Positions 7,976 to 17,154 of a DNA stretch of 17,285 nt are shown one piece after another. Numbering within the stretch: the first letter of the stretch is position 1; every line of letters begins with the position of its first letter. This DNA is from Hyphochytrium catenoides. Lineage: Eukaryota; Sar; Hyphochytriomycetes; Hyphochytriales; Hyphochytriaceae. The position numbers were made by a program, and so were the translations under genes. A model generated the notes under the pieces. That model made no database searches, was not told the origin of the DNA, and saw only the letters and a program-made list of their open reading frames with translations. The stretch spans positions 487 through 17,771 of the forward strand of contig FLMG01000357.1 in NCBI GenBank assembly GCA_900088475.1. The letters are read 5' to 3'.

Positions 7976-8348
7976 TCACGAAAGGTCGCGTCGTAATAAG
8001 CTTTCCCGCGCTGCAATCCGCGCCATCGCGCCAGATCCTCAGATTCAAATTGGCAGAGCATTACCAAGTTCAGCTGCTATTGTCATCACCACCATCGAAG
8101 AAAGTTTTACTGAGGAGGTGTCCTCAGGGCAATGATGCTCGGCTATGATGAGAAGGGAAAAGTCACGAGCAACACAACCGGAAAGTCACGAGCGACACAA
8201 CCACATAACTTGATGCTCCGCTGTGAGAAGGGGAAGGTCACGACACAACCACGATAACGTATCATATTCGCCACCATGATCAGCGGGACGGCAAAGCAGA
8301 GTACGTCATCATCATGTTGATATCCCTTTCTTCCTGCTTATTGTGTGC
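7976..8348. other. 5' non-coding region of the transposon gene
   Basis: No gene is supported here. The short frame at 7893-8135 partly overlaps the subterminal repeats and has no recognisable domain. The region contains the tandem repeat at 8133-8256 and should hold the transposase promoter. Confidence 0.45.
8133..8256. repeat. Imperfect tandem repeats with GTCACGAGCRACACAACC words
   Basis: A unit starting TGATGCTCGGCTATGATGAG (8133) recurs as TGATGCTCCGCTGTGAGAAG (8211), each followed by GTCACGA-type and ACACAACC words. A further GTCACGAGCGACACAACC copy (8184-8201) lies between. The position upstream of the transposon gene suggests promoter or transposase-binding elements. Confidence 0.65.
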
Positions 8349-9800
8349 ATGCATGGCTTGGCTTCTTTTCCTGACAACTACCAACTGCCCACCGCAGCCA
8401 CCGCCACCAGAGTTGCTTCTACTCCCTTCTTCCGATGCGACAGGTCCAATTCTTTAGACCCTGCCGCAGTCGCCGGAGAGGGAGGTGACGGCTGGACACC
8501 AAACGACAAAGCCATCACCCGAAGGAGCTGTTTCATCTCTCCATTAGGGGTGCCCCTTTACCCTGCAACAACCTATCAGGATGAGCAACAGGAGGAAAGA
8601 CCTCCACGATCTGCGCTTAAAGCTTCGATCTCAAGAAGCCGTTTAAAGCTGCAAAAAAGGAAGGCAGATGAAATCTATTGCCTGACACCTTCTTCAGCAC
8701 CCGAAGAAGCTGTCTTATGGTTGAAGCGAACTAGGTATGATGAGTACCCAGCGAGGATTAAGGCAAACAATGGGAAGGAGAATGATTTCCATGGTAGTAA
8801 CGTTTTCGGCGACCAAAGAGGAGCACGGTCGTCTTCAGAACCATTAAGCTTCCTTGGAGAAGCCGGAAACAAGTATTGTCCGCATACGACACCCCATATT
8901 TGGCGATATGGGAAGCCGCCAAGACTGGCCAATGAGGTGAAGACGAATAACTAATTGGTTGCATATGTTGTCGGTCTACAGCTAATAACTCTCCATTATA
9001 GACACAAATGCTGCCTAGTGACTATCCAGTTTGGAAGGATCCTCATAGACAGTCTGAAGGGCGACACGCTAACCAACACGTACAGGCACTGAGAAGGCCG
9101 CAGGTATTATCTTAAACAAAGGGACTATGGGCCTTGCATTATGTCACCCCGTCAACGCTATCGCGTTCCGCTCTTCTCATGACATCACAGATATTCCAGG
9201 ATAGTGATGAAGCTTTTGATGTTGATGAAGCTGTTGATGTTAATCGGCCACTTCGCCAGCCTTCGACCCCCCATTTGAGAAGTACTAGAGGAGGGGATCA
9301 GTACGCCCTTGAACGTGAGCGCTTCAATGTAAGCCATATGATGTCTTGATAGAAAGGTAGCCTCCACCGCTGACTCTTTCTGCTCTTATGGTCACAGACG
9401 CATGACGATCTGATTGGTGGAAGCGACGCTATGGATACGAAGACTGAGGAGATCAGTACAGGTCGTGGATCGACAAGACCAGTAGGGGCAAAGGTAGAGG
9501 TTGCGACATACGTATACCAATAACACTCAGCGCTCAATTTATCTTGCACTCAACACTTGCTTGACTGGTAGGACCCAGTCCTGGAGCCACCACGATACTT
9601 GCACCTCGAAGACCCTATCAGTCTTCCGCCCTTTGATCTATTTGGAGAGGACTATGCCGAACAGGCAACTCGTGAAGCTACGAAGGTAACTACAAAGAAA
9701 GCTGTCGGAGGGGACACGGCCTGAATTCACTGCTCACTCATGCTTGTTCTTGCAGATCGACGAAGAGTTATTCACCACACAGGAGTTAGAGGAGAGAGAG
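8349..9800 (+). other. N-terminal exons 1-6 of the transposon gene, function unknown
   Basis: The six exons code for 361 residues and every intron between them is in phase 0. The first exon (196 codons) is rich in Ser, Pro, Arg and Lys, with a basic patch around SRSRLKLQKRK. The following short exons are acidic and low in hydrophobic residues (DSDEAFDVDEAVDV; DDLIGGSDAMDTKTEEIS; IDEELFTTQELEERE), suggesting a disordered region. No domain is recognised. It could instead be a separate gene read in the same direction, with the transposase beginning at ATG 9882 (MAGNRVTEDDG, in a GCGATGG context). The exact phase match to exon 7 favours fusion. Confidence 0.45.
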
Positions 9801-12800
9801 GTCAGGGGTCCCCTGTCAATCTGATGTTCCATTTTTGGCAAGCTCCACTAAAGCCTCTGATTGCCGATACACACCAAGGCGATGGCCGGCAACAGGGTTA
9901 CTGAAGATGACGGGCTTAGACATGAAGAGCAGACTTCTCGCGAGGGTGAGTGAAGTCTTACAACTCTAATGTCTTTGATGTTGCTCTTCTGTCCAAGAGA
10001 AAGAACTTTACAGATTGACATTAACCAAACCAAAGATGTTCAGACGCCATCTGATGGATTCAATGGGGCCCCTCCACAAGAGGAATGTCACGACCTGCAT
10101 GAACTTGGTACTACCAATACCATGGAACAGAAGGGCGATGGCTCATCAGAGTCCCAATCTGGTGAAGACGAATTAGAGTCTAGCCAACTGTCTTCAAAGG
10201 AGGTAATAAAACTTGCTTTGTACGTTGGGGGTACCCTCAGACAATCTTTGCCGATTCTGATAGGAAGCCGCGGACAAGGAAGACATATATGTAGGCAAGG
10301 AGTATGAAAGTTGGGAAGAAGCCCAAAGAGCTCTGGATGCTTACTCGAAGGCCCACTCCTTTGTTTACAAGATAAATAACAGCCAGACTGTGGAGGCCTA
10401 CAACAAACAGAGAAAGAGGATAAGTAGTGAGTAATCCTGCAGGCTCTCCTTCCGACAAACCATTCTAGATATCATCTTGAGGGCTAACAGTTAGTGTTTT
10501 ATCTCAGCAACTTGATGCGCGAATCAAGTATGCGTGGGTCCTAGTCACATGTTCTTCCGGCGGAAAGGAAAACCTTCCCAGGGGTGAAGGAAAAAAGAAG
10601 TCATCAACCCGTTGGATCGGCTGTCCGTTTCTAATCAAGCTAACTGCGGACGGCAAGGATACCGGCGCCAAGCTGATCTGTCGGGAGATCAAAGGTGAAC
10701 ATACTTGTGTGCGGACTCCACAGTTATACGAAGCACATCCACGGGTACGCCATCATTCAAATTTGGCGGTAGGAGACTTAGTCGGCGGGAAGATCAGTGG
10801 TACCGCAGGACGATCAGTGGTACCGCTAACTTAACCGTCCTCATGGCGTAGGTGCGCTTGTCACTAGACAGTGGACTAGAGAACCAGATCAAGGAGTTGG
10901 CAGCAATGGGAGCTAGGAAGTCTAGACTACGCCTACTGATACGGGATAAGACAGACAAACATTGGTCTTCCAGGGACATTAACCGCTTTGTGTCCCGCCT
11001 GACCGGTGATATGTCGGGTCAACTATGTTCCGAGAAGCTTACTCAGGGTCAGGTACGTTTGGTGAGGTCGAACTGCCAAAGGCAGTCCAGTTGTTGTAGT
11101 TCTCACTATAGATTTGTCCATGCATGACGGCATTCCCTCTCTGATGGGTAGCTGCTCAAGAAGGCGGCAGATGAAGTAGCCCAGAAGGATGGTCCTGAAT
11201 CAGTGGAGCTTCTAGTGGAAGACGCCGAAAAAAAGAATCCCTTGTTTGATGGCTTTGTGTATGCTAGCCCATTCATGATTCAGCAGGCACAAGCATTTCC
11301 CTACGTGCTGATAATGGACGCGACCCATCAAGTTGATAATCAGGTATGCTCAGATCTATCCACCATATGTCGAAAAATGTGATGGTAACACTGTTCTATC
11401 CTCCAGAAGAACTGCATATTTGGTATATTAGGACAGGACGGGGAAAGTGTGGGACATTTCTTCGTCCTCGCTCTCTTGTCGAGCATCTCTAAGGACGTCC
11501 TCCTGAAGATATTTGATTTCTACAAGAAGAGAAATCCTAACTGGCAAAAAGTTCAGTCAATCATCATTGATAAGGACTTCACAGAGATTGCAGCGTTGAA
11601 GATATCTTTTCCTAATGCTCGGATTCTTTTGTGCCAGTTCCATGTTAAGCAGACCTTCACCAGAAAGATGCAAGAGCTACTGCCGAAAGGTTCGTTCGAT
11701 CAATCACCTAACGAGCACTTAGGATCAGAGAGTTACGTGTCTCAACAATTATATGCCTTTGCAGGAGAGATCAGCTCCGCTGTCCAAGATATATTGACTG
11801 GGGACATGATCCATGCAAAATCAGCAGACCACCTCTCACAAGCCTATGAAAAAGTCAAAAGGTTATTGGCTTCACCGACCCTATACACTAGGCAAGAGTC
11901 TTACAGTGAGCAAAAAGTCATTGCTTATCTGGAGGATAATTGGATGTCCTGCAGGGACATCCAATTATCGACTACGCCGGAAATGATGTTCTAACTTTAG
12001 ATAACACTACCACCAACAGAATAGAGAGTCGTTGGGGTCCGCTAAAGGAGTGGTGCTCTGTGAAGTGCTCACCTGCTGCCACCATCAGAGGCGTGAAAAA
12101 TTTCGCAGACAACCACCGCGCAGACGCCTTGACCAGAGTTGCGACCAACTATCCTGTCAGGCGTAGGCCTGCCGGTCCCTTGGCCGACATGGCCAAAGCT
12201 CCAGAGCTAACTGATGTATCACGTAGTTGCACGGAGTATGCAGTGATGAAGCTTGCCAGTAGGCTGCAATCAGTGAAAAAGAGTTTCTTCAGGAGGCTGT
12301 TTGTTATCCAACAGAAGGAAAAGGGGCAGGAACCTATTTTAGAAGTGGAGGACACCACAGTGGGGACTGTCTTCAGTTGCACGCCTATCGCGGTTTCGGG
12401 TCAATGCAGTTGTACCTGTAGTGAGTTCGTCACGACCTGGTTGCCATGCAAGCACTTATTCTATATCTACCTACTCGACCGGGAGGCCGGTGCAAAGGAG
12501 AGCAAGCTGGACGCAGTGCCGTCCTCGGCAATACACCAACTGTACCACAGAGAATATCAACTACAAGGCATCCGTCCCCAATACGTTTGCAGGGACACGA
12601 ATATCTTCGCTGACGTTAGTGCTCCCATCGTTACGCTGCACCCGGAGCCCCAGTGCCGTTCTTCGCGAGCTCTGGATAGGACTGGGAAGTTCAATGCCGT
12701 CCAGAAGCTAGGCTCCAGCATAGCGGATATCCTCTCGATGCTGAGCCATGACAATTTTGACCGTTGTTTCAACGCACTGCGGCTTTTCAAGGAGTGTCTA

Positions 12801-15800
12801 GACCATGGAAGTATTCCAGAAATCAGAGAAGACTCCAACGGAGGAAAGCCACATCTGGTGTTCGGCGATAAACAGAATAATAGTTCAAGGCCAGAAGAAG
12901 TCGAGCGACACAAAACCGAGTCAGAAATTCTATCTGACCAAAAGGCCACTGGAGGCAAAGGAGCTGCGAGAGCAGAGACGTCAGAGCTGAAGACTCTTTC
13001 CCTCAGACCGACGCCAAAACCGGTAGGCAGGCCAAAGAAGAGCTGCACCGCCAAGAAAGTGAAGGCTAAGGGTGATCGTCTTGAAGTAAGACGACTCGCA
13101 GTAAGGACCGGGTTATTGCACAATGTCCCTACCGATATCTTGAGAGTCAGTCAAGAAATTCGGTCTCGTACATTGGGTTATCTGACGGGCTTTAGTAGCT
13201 GGCCCACGGTCATCGACGACTCCAGCCTTCTCGATCTAGAAAAACTCTTATGTGATGACCCTCCATCCAGGCCCAAAGACGTCACCTTTACCATAGGCGG
13301 ACAGAAAACTCTGAAAAGCTTGCAGACGATACTCCGAGCCAATCCAGGAAAGACTATCAGAGTGGTATCTCCTCAAGGCAAGGAGGATTGTCCCGGGATC
13401 TGCCTGGACTTATCCTCAGCAAGATAATGGTTGAGATTGGCAAGGCCTCTGACCTCCTACAAGCCTATACGGATCTGGAGAAACAGCTCCTCAACCAGGA
13501 ACTCTGGCCTCCTCTGCTTAAACGAGTGTCCAAGACAGAGAGGCATATGCTACCTTGGCTAACGTTTCAGAAGAAGGGGTTGCAGGAAATGGTGGATCGA
13601 TGCCGAGAAGTACTCTTGGGCAGGAAGGATATCATCAACAAGGAGCTGAGTGCTGGAATATATGCTTGCTTGCATGGACACGGTCTCACGCTGAGAGAAT
13701 ACCTCACGTTGCGTCCAGGAGAGGAGATCGATATAGGGATCTTGGATATCACGACTCACTGCTGCCGCCATGAGAATCGCGACGGTAGGTCTCAGCATGC
13801 TATCACTCCAACCATAATAATGCAAGACCTTATCTTTGTCACCTTCGGCAGTTTATGGCGCCAAGGATGACATGGGACCCCGCCAAATCAGACGAGGATA
13901 ATATTTCTTTCATACAGCGCCGCGCCTTATATCCAGCCTTCATCTCACATTCACAGGTAAACATCCTCCCAAACATCTATATCACTGAAGCTCATAGATC
14001 CTCTTTCAATCCCTCCCATCTATAATGTACAGCAGATGGACACCACGACTCTCCCTGAGCATCTCCTCCTCCCGGTGTTCATTGGAGACACAATTCTCAT
14101 CCTGTCTATAAACAGTGTTAAGGAACCTCCAGATCAGGGCCCTAAAGTCTCGATTGCCCGCGTCTCCAACGACAGCTATGATATCGACTCAATGATGGAG
14201 GTAACCCTACCATGACCCTTTAAGCACCATCCCACACTAACCACTGTCACCTTCCTGCCGCCACAGATCCTTAACCTCATTCTTCACACATTAAAGAAAG
14301 GGGAATGCTTATTTCCTGCTGTACTTAAGAGACTCCATTCGCTTCGGGCGAATGACATCTCTATGGTGCACATCTTTCCCGGCACAAGGCCAGGTGACTA
14401 TGGAGTTGCAGTGTGGGTTGCCATGAGAACTCTAGCCAGGAGTTTGGCAATTGATGACAAGTCTTCCGCTATCTTCAAGGAGCCGTTATCCAGGGATCTC
14501 GTTTCCATTGCTCGCCTTGAGATGCTGGACATTGGACTGGCAGCGACCAGGAGCCCCTCATCTGCTGCTTTTGCATACGGACTAGTGCAAGAAAGTGAGG
14601 ATAACAACGTGCATAGTTGGATGCTAAGGTTTCTCAGCAGCAGTATGCGCCAGCTTGATGGTTTGATGAAGTCTTTTCCTAAGCCCCTGAGCCTCCGTAG
14701 CAAGGATTTGAGCACCGCTGCAAAGGCAGACCCTCCTGTATCATCTAGCCAGCTTCCTCCTGTCTCGTTCCTCCTGAGCTCAGATGCAGTTAGGGGACTG
14801 CTAGATATAGAATGGTGGAAAAATGACCCTGGGGCATGGATAAACCTCAAGTCCCAGAAGCTAGTTCTTTCAAGGGCAGACCTTTTGACTATGCAGTCCG
14901 TTCATGGCTGTATAGAACTTCACACGAGGGGTAAGCTTGCCAGGGATCGACTAATCACAGCGAGCATGAATACAATTGCTGAAAAGGATGAAGTGGAGAA
15001 TCTCGGCATCGCTCTCCTGGGAGATCAGTGGACAGGTGGCGTACACTCCTTCCTGGAGGGTCTGATAGCGGCTAATGCGGGAATAGCCTTCCACCGAGCC
15101 CATGAACTATCCGGTTCTCAGTCCACTCATAGCTCGTCAGACCTGATCGTGATTGGTCAAGAACTTATGGACCTTCTGCCGGTGGAGTCTTTCCTGTCTC
15201 TAACACCTGGAGCGTGGGTTGATGATGCGGCGTTACATGCAGTTCTTCGCTGTCTGCCATGGCTCGGTCAGCAATTTGGTAAGAGAGTGATGATGTACCC
15301 TTCATGTCTTCAATGCGCTGACCCGAATATGGTAAGCTAACACACTTCTTTCTAGGTACCCGAGGAGAGGGACTAGTTCATGTTATTTGTAGAGCTGACA
15401 TGATGACGACACTTGTCTCGCACCAAAAGGACAGGAAGAAAAGCTGTAGGGGCAAGACGACTATGAATGACCTGCATCATCACGACGAAGTTGCCACTGG
15501 TGTGGCCAAAGAGATAGTTATTCTGCTGGTAAGTATCAGATGGTCTAGAGGCTTCACCGATGATGAGACATCATATTCTCGCATATCATGTTACGTATAG
15601 GAACAGCGAAGGAAGTCTACCTCTTACTGCAGCAGCAGCGGAGACGGCGCAGTAGCGGTAGTCAATTCAATGAGGGTCTATTTGCCATTACTGATTGAGG
15701 GCAACCATTGGACACTCGTTACAATGACGTATCACGGGAAGGAAAAGGACATTACTGCGACTTTTTATGACTCTCTTCAACGGCCTGGACAACCATCAGA

Positions 15801-16286
15801 AGAGAAGGTATGAATGTCGCTCAATCCCTGAAACCACGTCGTTTGTCACATCTGCTTCTTTTTTCCCCTCAGATTATTAGGTCAGCTTTGCAAGGCTTGC
15901 ACAGCCACATTGCATACCTACTGTCGGAAGAGGAAGAAAGTATACACAGCGACATTGCAAGACTCCTGCCGGAAGGGAATCGGGGCGTACAATTGCAGAA
16001 GGGCTATATTCCGCAGCAGAGTGACAATTGGTCATGTGGGCATAGGGTCCTCCTATGTATGCTAGGGCAGGTTCTGCGAGTCAAAGAGTATGATATTCTT
16101 CTTCACGCCTGCGGTGGTCCGTCTGTGAGACGTAATAGTAGCTTGACGGGTATGTCCTCGTCTGCCACGTCAAGCTGTGTTAAGTCCATCACGGGTCTAG
16201 TCCCATACATTAATATGGGTGTGATCGCCAAATATGGTCGAATGGCCGTCAATGCCAATCACGAAGCTCTACCTAAGTTCACTTAA
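8349..16286 (+). CDS. MULE transposase fused to two Ulp1/C48-like modules (21-exon model)
   Basis: Exons: 8349-8936, 9002-9103, 9191-9328, 9398-9493, 9572-9685, 9756-9800, 9879-9945, 10000-10202, 10264-10426, 10491-10744, 10852-11052, 11152-11343, 11407-11905, 12001-13364, 13424-13784, 13892-13956, 14033-14200, 14267-15278, 15356-15528, 15601-15807, 15873-16286. All borders are GT-AG, introns are 54-107 bases, and the frame is open for 2141 codons. Order: unknown N-terminus (1 to about 450); FAR1/WRKY-GCM1-like zinc region (about 459-590; C526, C550, H576, C578); MULE core with first Asp in VLIMDATHQ (D713), second in IIIDKDF (D776) and CQFH (C797, H800); SWIM finger (C1025, C1027, C1037, H1039); GRPKK AT-hook-like (1230-1234); degenerate Ulp1 module (about 1420-1600); intact Ulp1 module (about 1845-2120). 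Alternative starts, for example ATG 9882, and separate genes remain possible. The junction 11905/12001 is doubtful. Confidence 0.6.
10264..10744 (+). other. FAR1/WRKY-GCM1-like DNA-binding region of the transposase
   Basis: Two exons encode a YVGKEYESWEEAQRALDAYS segment with HSFVYKINNS, then YAWVLVTCSSGG ... RWIGCPF ... GEHTC. This is the C-C-H-C arrangement of the zinc-binding region before MULE cores in FAR1-type proteins. In the model Cys526, Cys550, His576 and Cys578 are the candidate ligands. The joining intron (10427-10490) uses GTGAGT and the acceptor CTAACAG; the nearer ATCTCAG would break the frame. Confidence 0.65.
10792..10826. repeat. Short direct repeat inside a transposase intron
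   Basis: GATCAGTGGTACCGC occurs at 10792-10806 and again at 10812-10826, a 20-base period, within the intron 10745-10851. Confidence 0.85.
10852..12400 (+). other. MULE transposase core
   Basis: Recognisable MULE blocks in order: PYVLIMDATHQVDN with the first catalytic Asp; NCIFGILGQDGESVGHFFVLAL; VQSIIIDKDFTEIAALK with the second Asp; ARILLCQFHVKQTF, the C-2-H motif of this superfamily; YLEDNWMSCRDI, which resembles a conserved block but lies in the stretch that the frame-keeping splice would remove; and NNTTTNRIESRWGPLKEW. The catalytic Glu cannot be assigned with confidence. The domain works as a DDE/RNase H-fold nuclease that cuts and joins transposon ends in the nucleus. Confidence 0.8.
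11938..11966. repeat. Perfect 12-bp-arm hairpin at the transposase frame junction
   Basis: AATTGGATGTCC (11938-11949) and GGACATCCAATT (11955-11966) are exact inverted copies around a TGCAG loop. The two coding frames of the transposase core exchange at or just after this spot. Confidence 0.95.
12394..12462 (+). other. SWIM zinc finger of the transposase
   Basis: CSCTCSEFVTTWLPCKHLF fits the SWIM pattern CxC-x(n)-CxH. It occurs C-terminal to the transposase core, as usual in MULE and FAR1-family proteins. Confidence 0.85.
13640..14450 (+). other. First Ulp1-like module, apparently catalytically dead
   Basis: In the spliced frame LTLREYLTLRPGEEID matches the entry motif of Ulp1 domains and resembles SFLSLTPGAWVDD of the second module. 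LLLPVFIGDTILILS corresponds to LPLLIEGNHWTLV, with Thr in place of the catalytic His. PGDYGVAVWVAM corresponds to the canonical DCGVxVxxxM segment, with Tyr1585 in place of the catalytic Cys; the usual Gln six residues earlier is Gly. This would leave a pseudo-peptidase, perhaps a binding domain for SUMO or another ubiquitin-like protein. It is an assignment by eye and needs structure-based checking. Confidence 0.5.
15180..16286 (+). other. Second Ulp1/C48-like cysteine peptidase module, catalytic residues intact
   Basis: LSLTPGAWVDDAALHAVL is the N-terminal Ulp1 motif (W1857-VDD). YLPLLIEGNHWTLVTM carries His1971 and ATFYDSLQ carries Asp1992. IPQQSDNWSCGHRVLLCML carries Gln2053 and Cys2059, six residues apart as in Ulp1/SENP enzymes. 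Five exons contribute. The family removes SUMO or related modifiers. In transposons such modules may act on host modifiers or process the transposon protein itself, but that is inference. The donor at 15279 (GTAAGA) is required by the frame; the more obvious GTAAGC at 15332 does not fit. Confidence 0.75.
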
Positions 16287-16912
16287 TGAATTTATATATG
16301 GGCTGCACTCAGCACCACTAACTCTCTTGCCTATGAACTTATCTAGAGCGGCATGTTCTGCATAATCGGACATGGGACCATCTCTTGGTTATGCATAATA
16401 AGATGATTGAGAGGCAATGTCATGATGGTGGTGCATGATAGGGCATCCAGAGGAGCTCATCATGTAAGAGGAACAAATTCCTCTCTTCTTGCTTGTCGAG
16501 GGCGCTAGTTATGATACTAGGGTAGACAGGACGACCTCAACTCCTAGTTCTACTCTCTCCCTCTTCTCGCCCTTCTTCTCTCTCCTTCTGTCTCTCTTTC
16601 CTTTTCTGTCTTCTCTCTCTTTCGTTCCCTTCCCCCACTCTCACTCCATTCTAGCCCTCTGCTGCTCTCTCTCTCACTTTCTTTATCTTCTAATTTCCTC
16701 GCTACTACTCCCTTAAGTCTCCTTCCTAGGCGTGGAGATCGTGCCAATGTCTCCTGCAAAAGCATATAATAACTCCGTCACTAAGACGCTCTAAGAAAGA
16801 GAAGAACCTTGCCTTTATTGGTCCAGCAGGAGATGGGAGATGATGCAGCATGGCTCGAAGAAGATTATGACGATGACCATCATCTCAGGTCATCGCCACG
16901 CTTCCATCTTTC
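16287..16912. other. 3' non-coding part of the transposon
   Basis: No gene is supported. A pyrimidine-rich stretch lies at about 16545-16725 and gives low-complexity frames on both strands. No clear AATAAA follows the stop codon at 16284-16286 on the plus strand. Confidence 0.5.
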
Positions 16913-16914
16913 TT

Positions 16915-17128
16915 CCCAAAGTTTGGGTGATCAAAGCGATGGAGATCCTGCACCCAAAGGCCATCTCTGGATCTCTGGGTGTAGAAAGACCTCTCACCAT
17001 CCTGCTCCCAAAGAAGCTTTGGGAGCAGGATGCCGCTTTGGAATGTACACCCGAAGTGTTTGGGCGCAGGATAGCGGATGGGATTGTACACCCAAAGAAT
17101 CTGCTCCAGGAGAAGGTCTGAGAGCAAA
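16915..17128. repeat. Right subterminal repeat cluster (CCTGCACCCAAA words)
   Basis: Contains CCCAAA-G-TTTGGG (16915-16927), ATCCTGCACCCAAAGG (16945-16960), a CTGGGTGTAGAAAG copy (about 16976-16989), the long hairpin at 16998-17032, TGTACACCCGAAGTGTTTGGGC (about 17044-17066, imperfect hairpin) and TGTACACCCAAAG (about 17085-17097). It mirrors the cluster at the left end. Confidence 0.8.
16998..17032. repeat. Perfect 16-bp-arm hairpin in the right subterminal region
   Basis: CATCCTGCTCCCAAAG (16998-17013) and CTTTGGGAGCAGGATG (17017-17032) flank a 3-base AAG spacer. It is built from two inverted copies of the subterminal word. Confidence 0.95.
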
Positions 17129-17154
17129 AGTTTGGGTGTAGGATTCACCGTCTC
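17129..17154 (-). repeat. Right terminal inverted repeat of the large transposon
   Basis: 26 bases ending GGATTCACCGTCTC, the imperfect inverted copy of 7830-7855 (23 of 26). The 131 bases after it are AT-rich flank (short ATT repeats near 17178-17192) with no gene. Confidence 0.75.

Larger units (their letters stand above)
7830..17154 (+). mobile_element. Mutator-like (MULE) DNA transposon, about 9.3 kb, carrying transposase and Ulp1-like modules
   Basis: The element is delimited by 26-bp terminal inverted repeats (7830-7855, 17129-17154) and by subterminal clusters of a CCTGCACCCAAA-type word in both orientations (7842-7975 and 16915-17154). Between them a multi-exon gene encodes a MULE-type transposase core with SWIM finger, followed by C48 peptidase-like modules. 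MULEs with Ulp1-like genes are known from plants (KAONASHI/KI-MULE type) and other eukaryotes. That family context supports the call, but here everything reads as one frame. I compared the flanks and found no matching 8-11-bp target-site duplication, so the outermost boundaries are provisional or the flanks have decayed. Confidence 0.72.

Noticed and set aside
10264-12500. Domesticated FAR1/FHY3-type transcription factor instead of a transposon
   Set aside because: The terminal repeats, subterminal word arrays and fused Ulp1 modules point to a mobile element rather than a plant-like host regulator.
12557-13123. A 188-codon minus-strand frame
   Set aside because: It lies wholly inside transposase exon 14, which has clear plus-strand coding content; judged a shadow.
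13785-13851. Intron 13785-13851 with an exon starting at TTTATGGCG
   Set aside because: It leaves the frame open for only about 15 codons. The acceptor ending at 13891 keeps the frame and gives a normal intron length.
15332-15355. Splice donor GTAAGC at 15332
   Set aside because: Using it puts the next exon out of frame, whereas GTAAGA at 15279 gives a continuous frame with the same acceptor.
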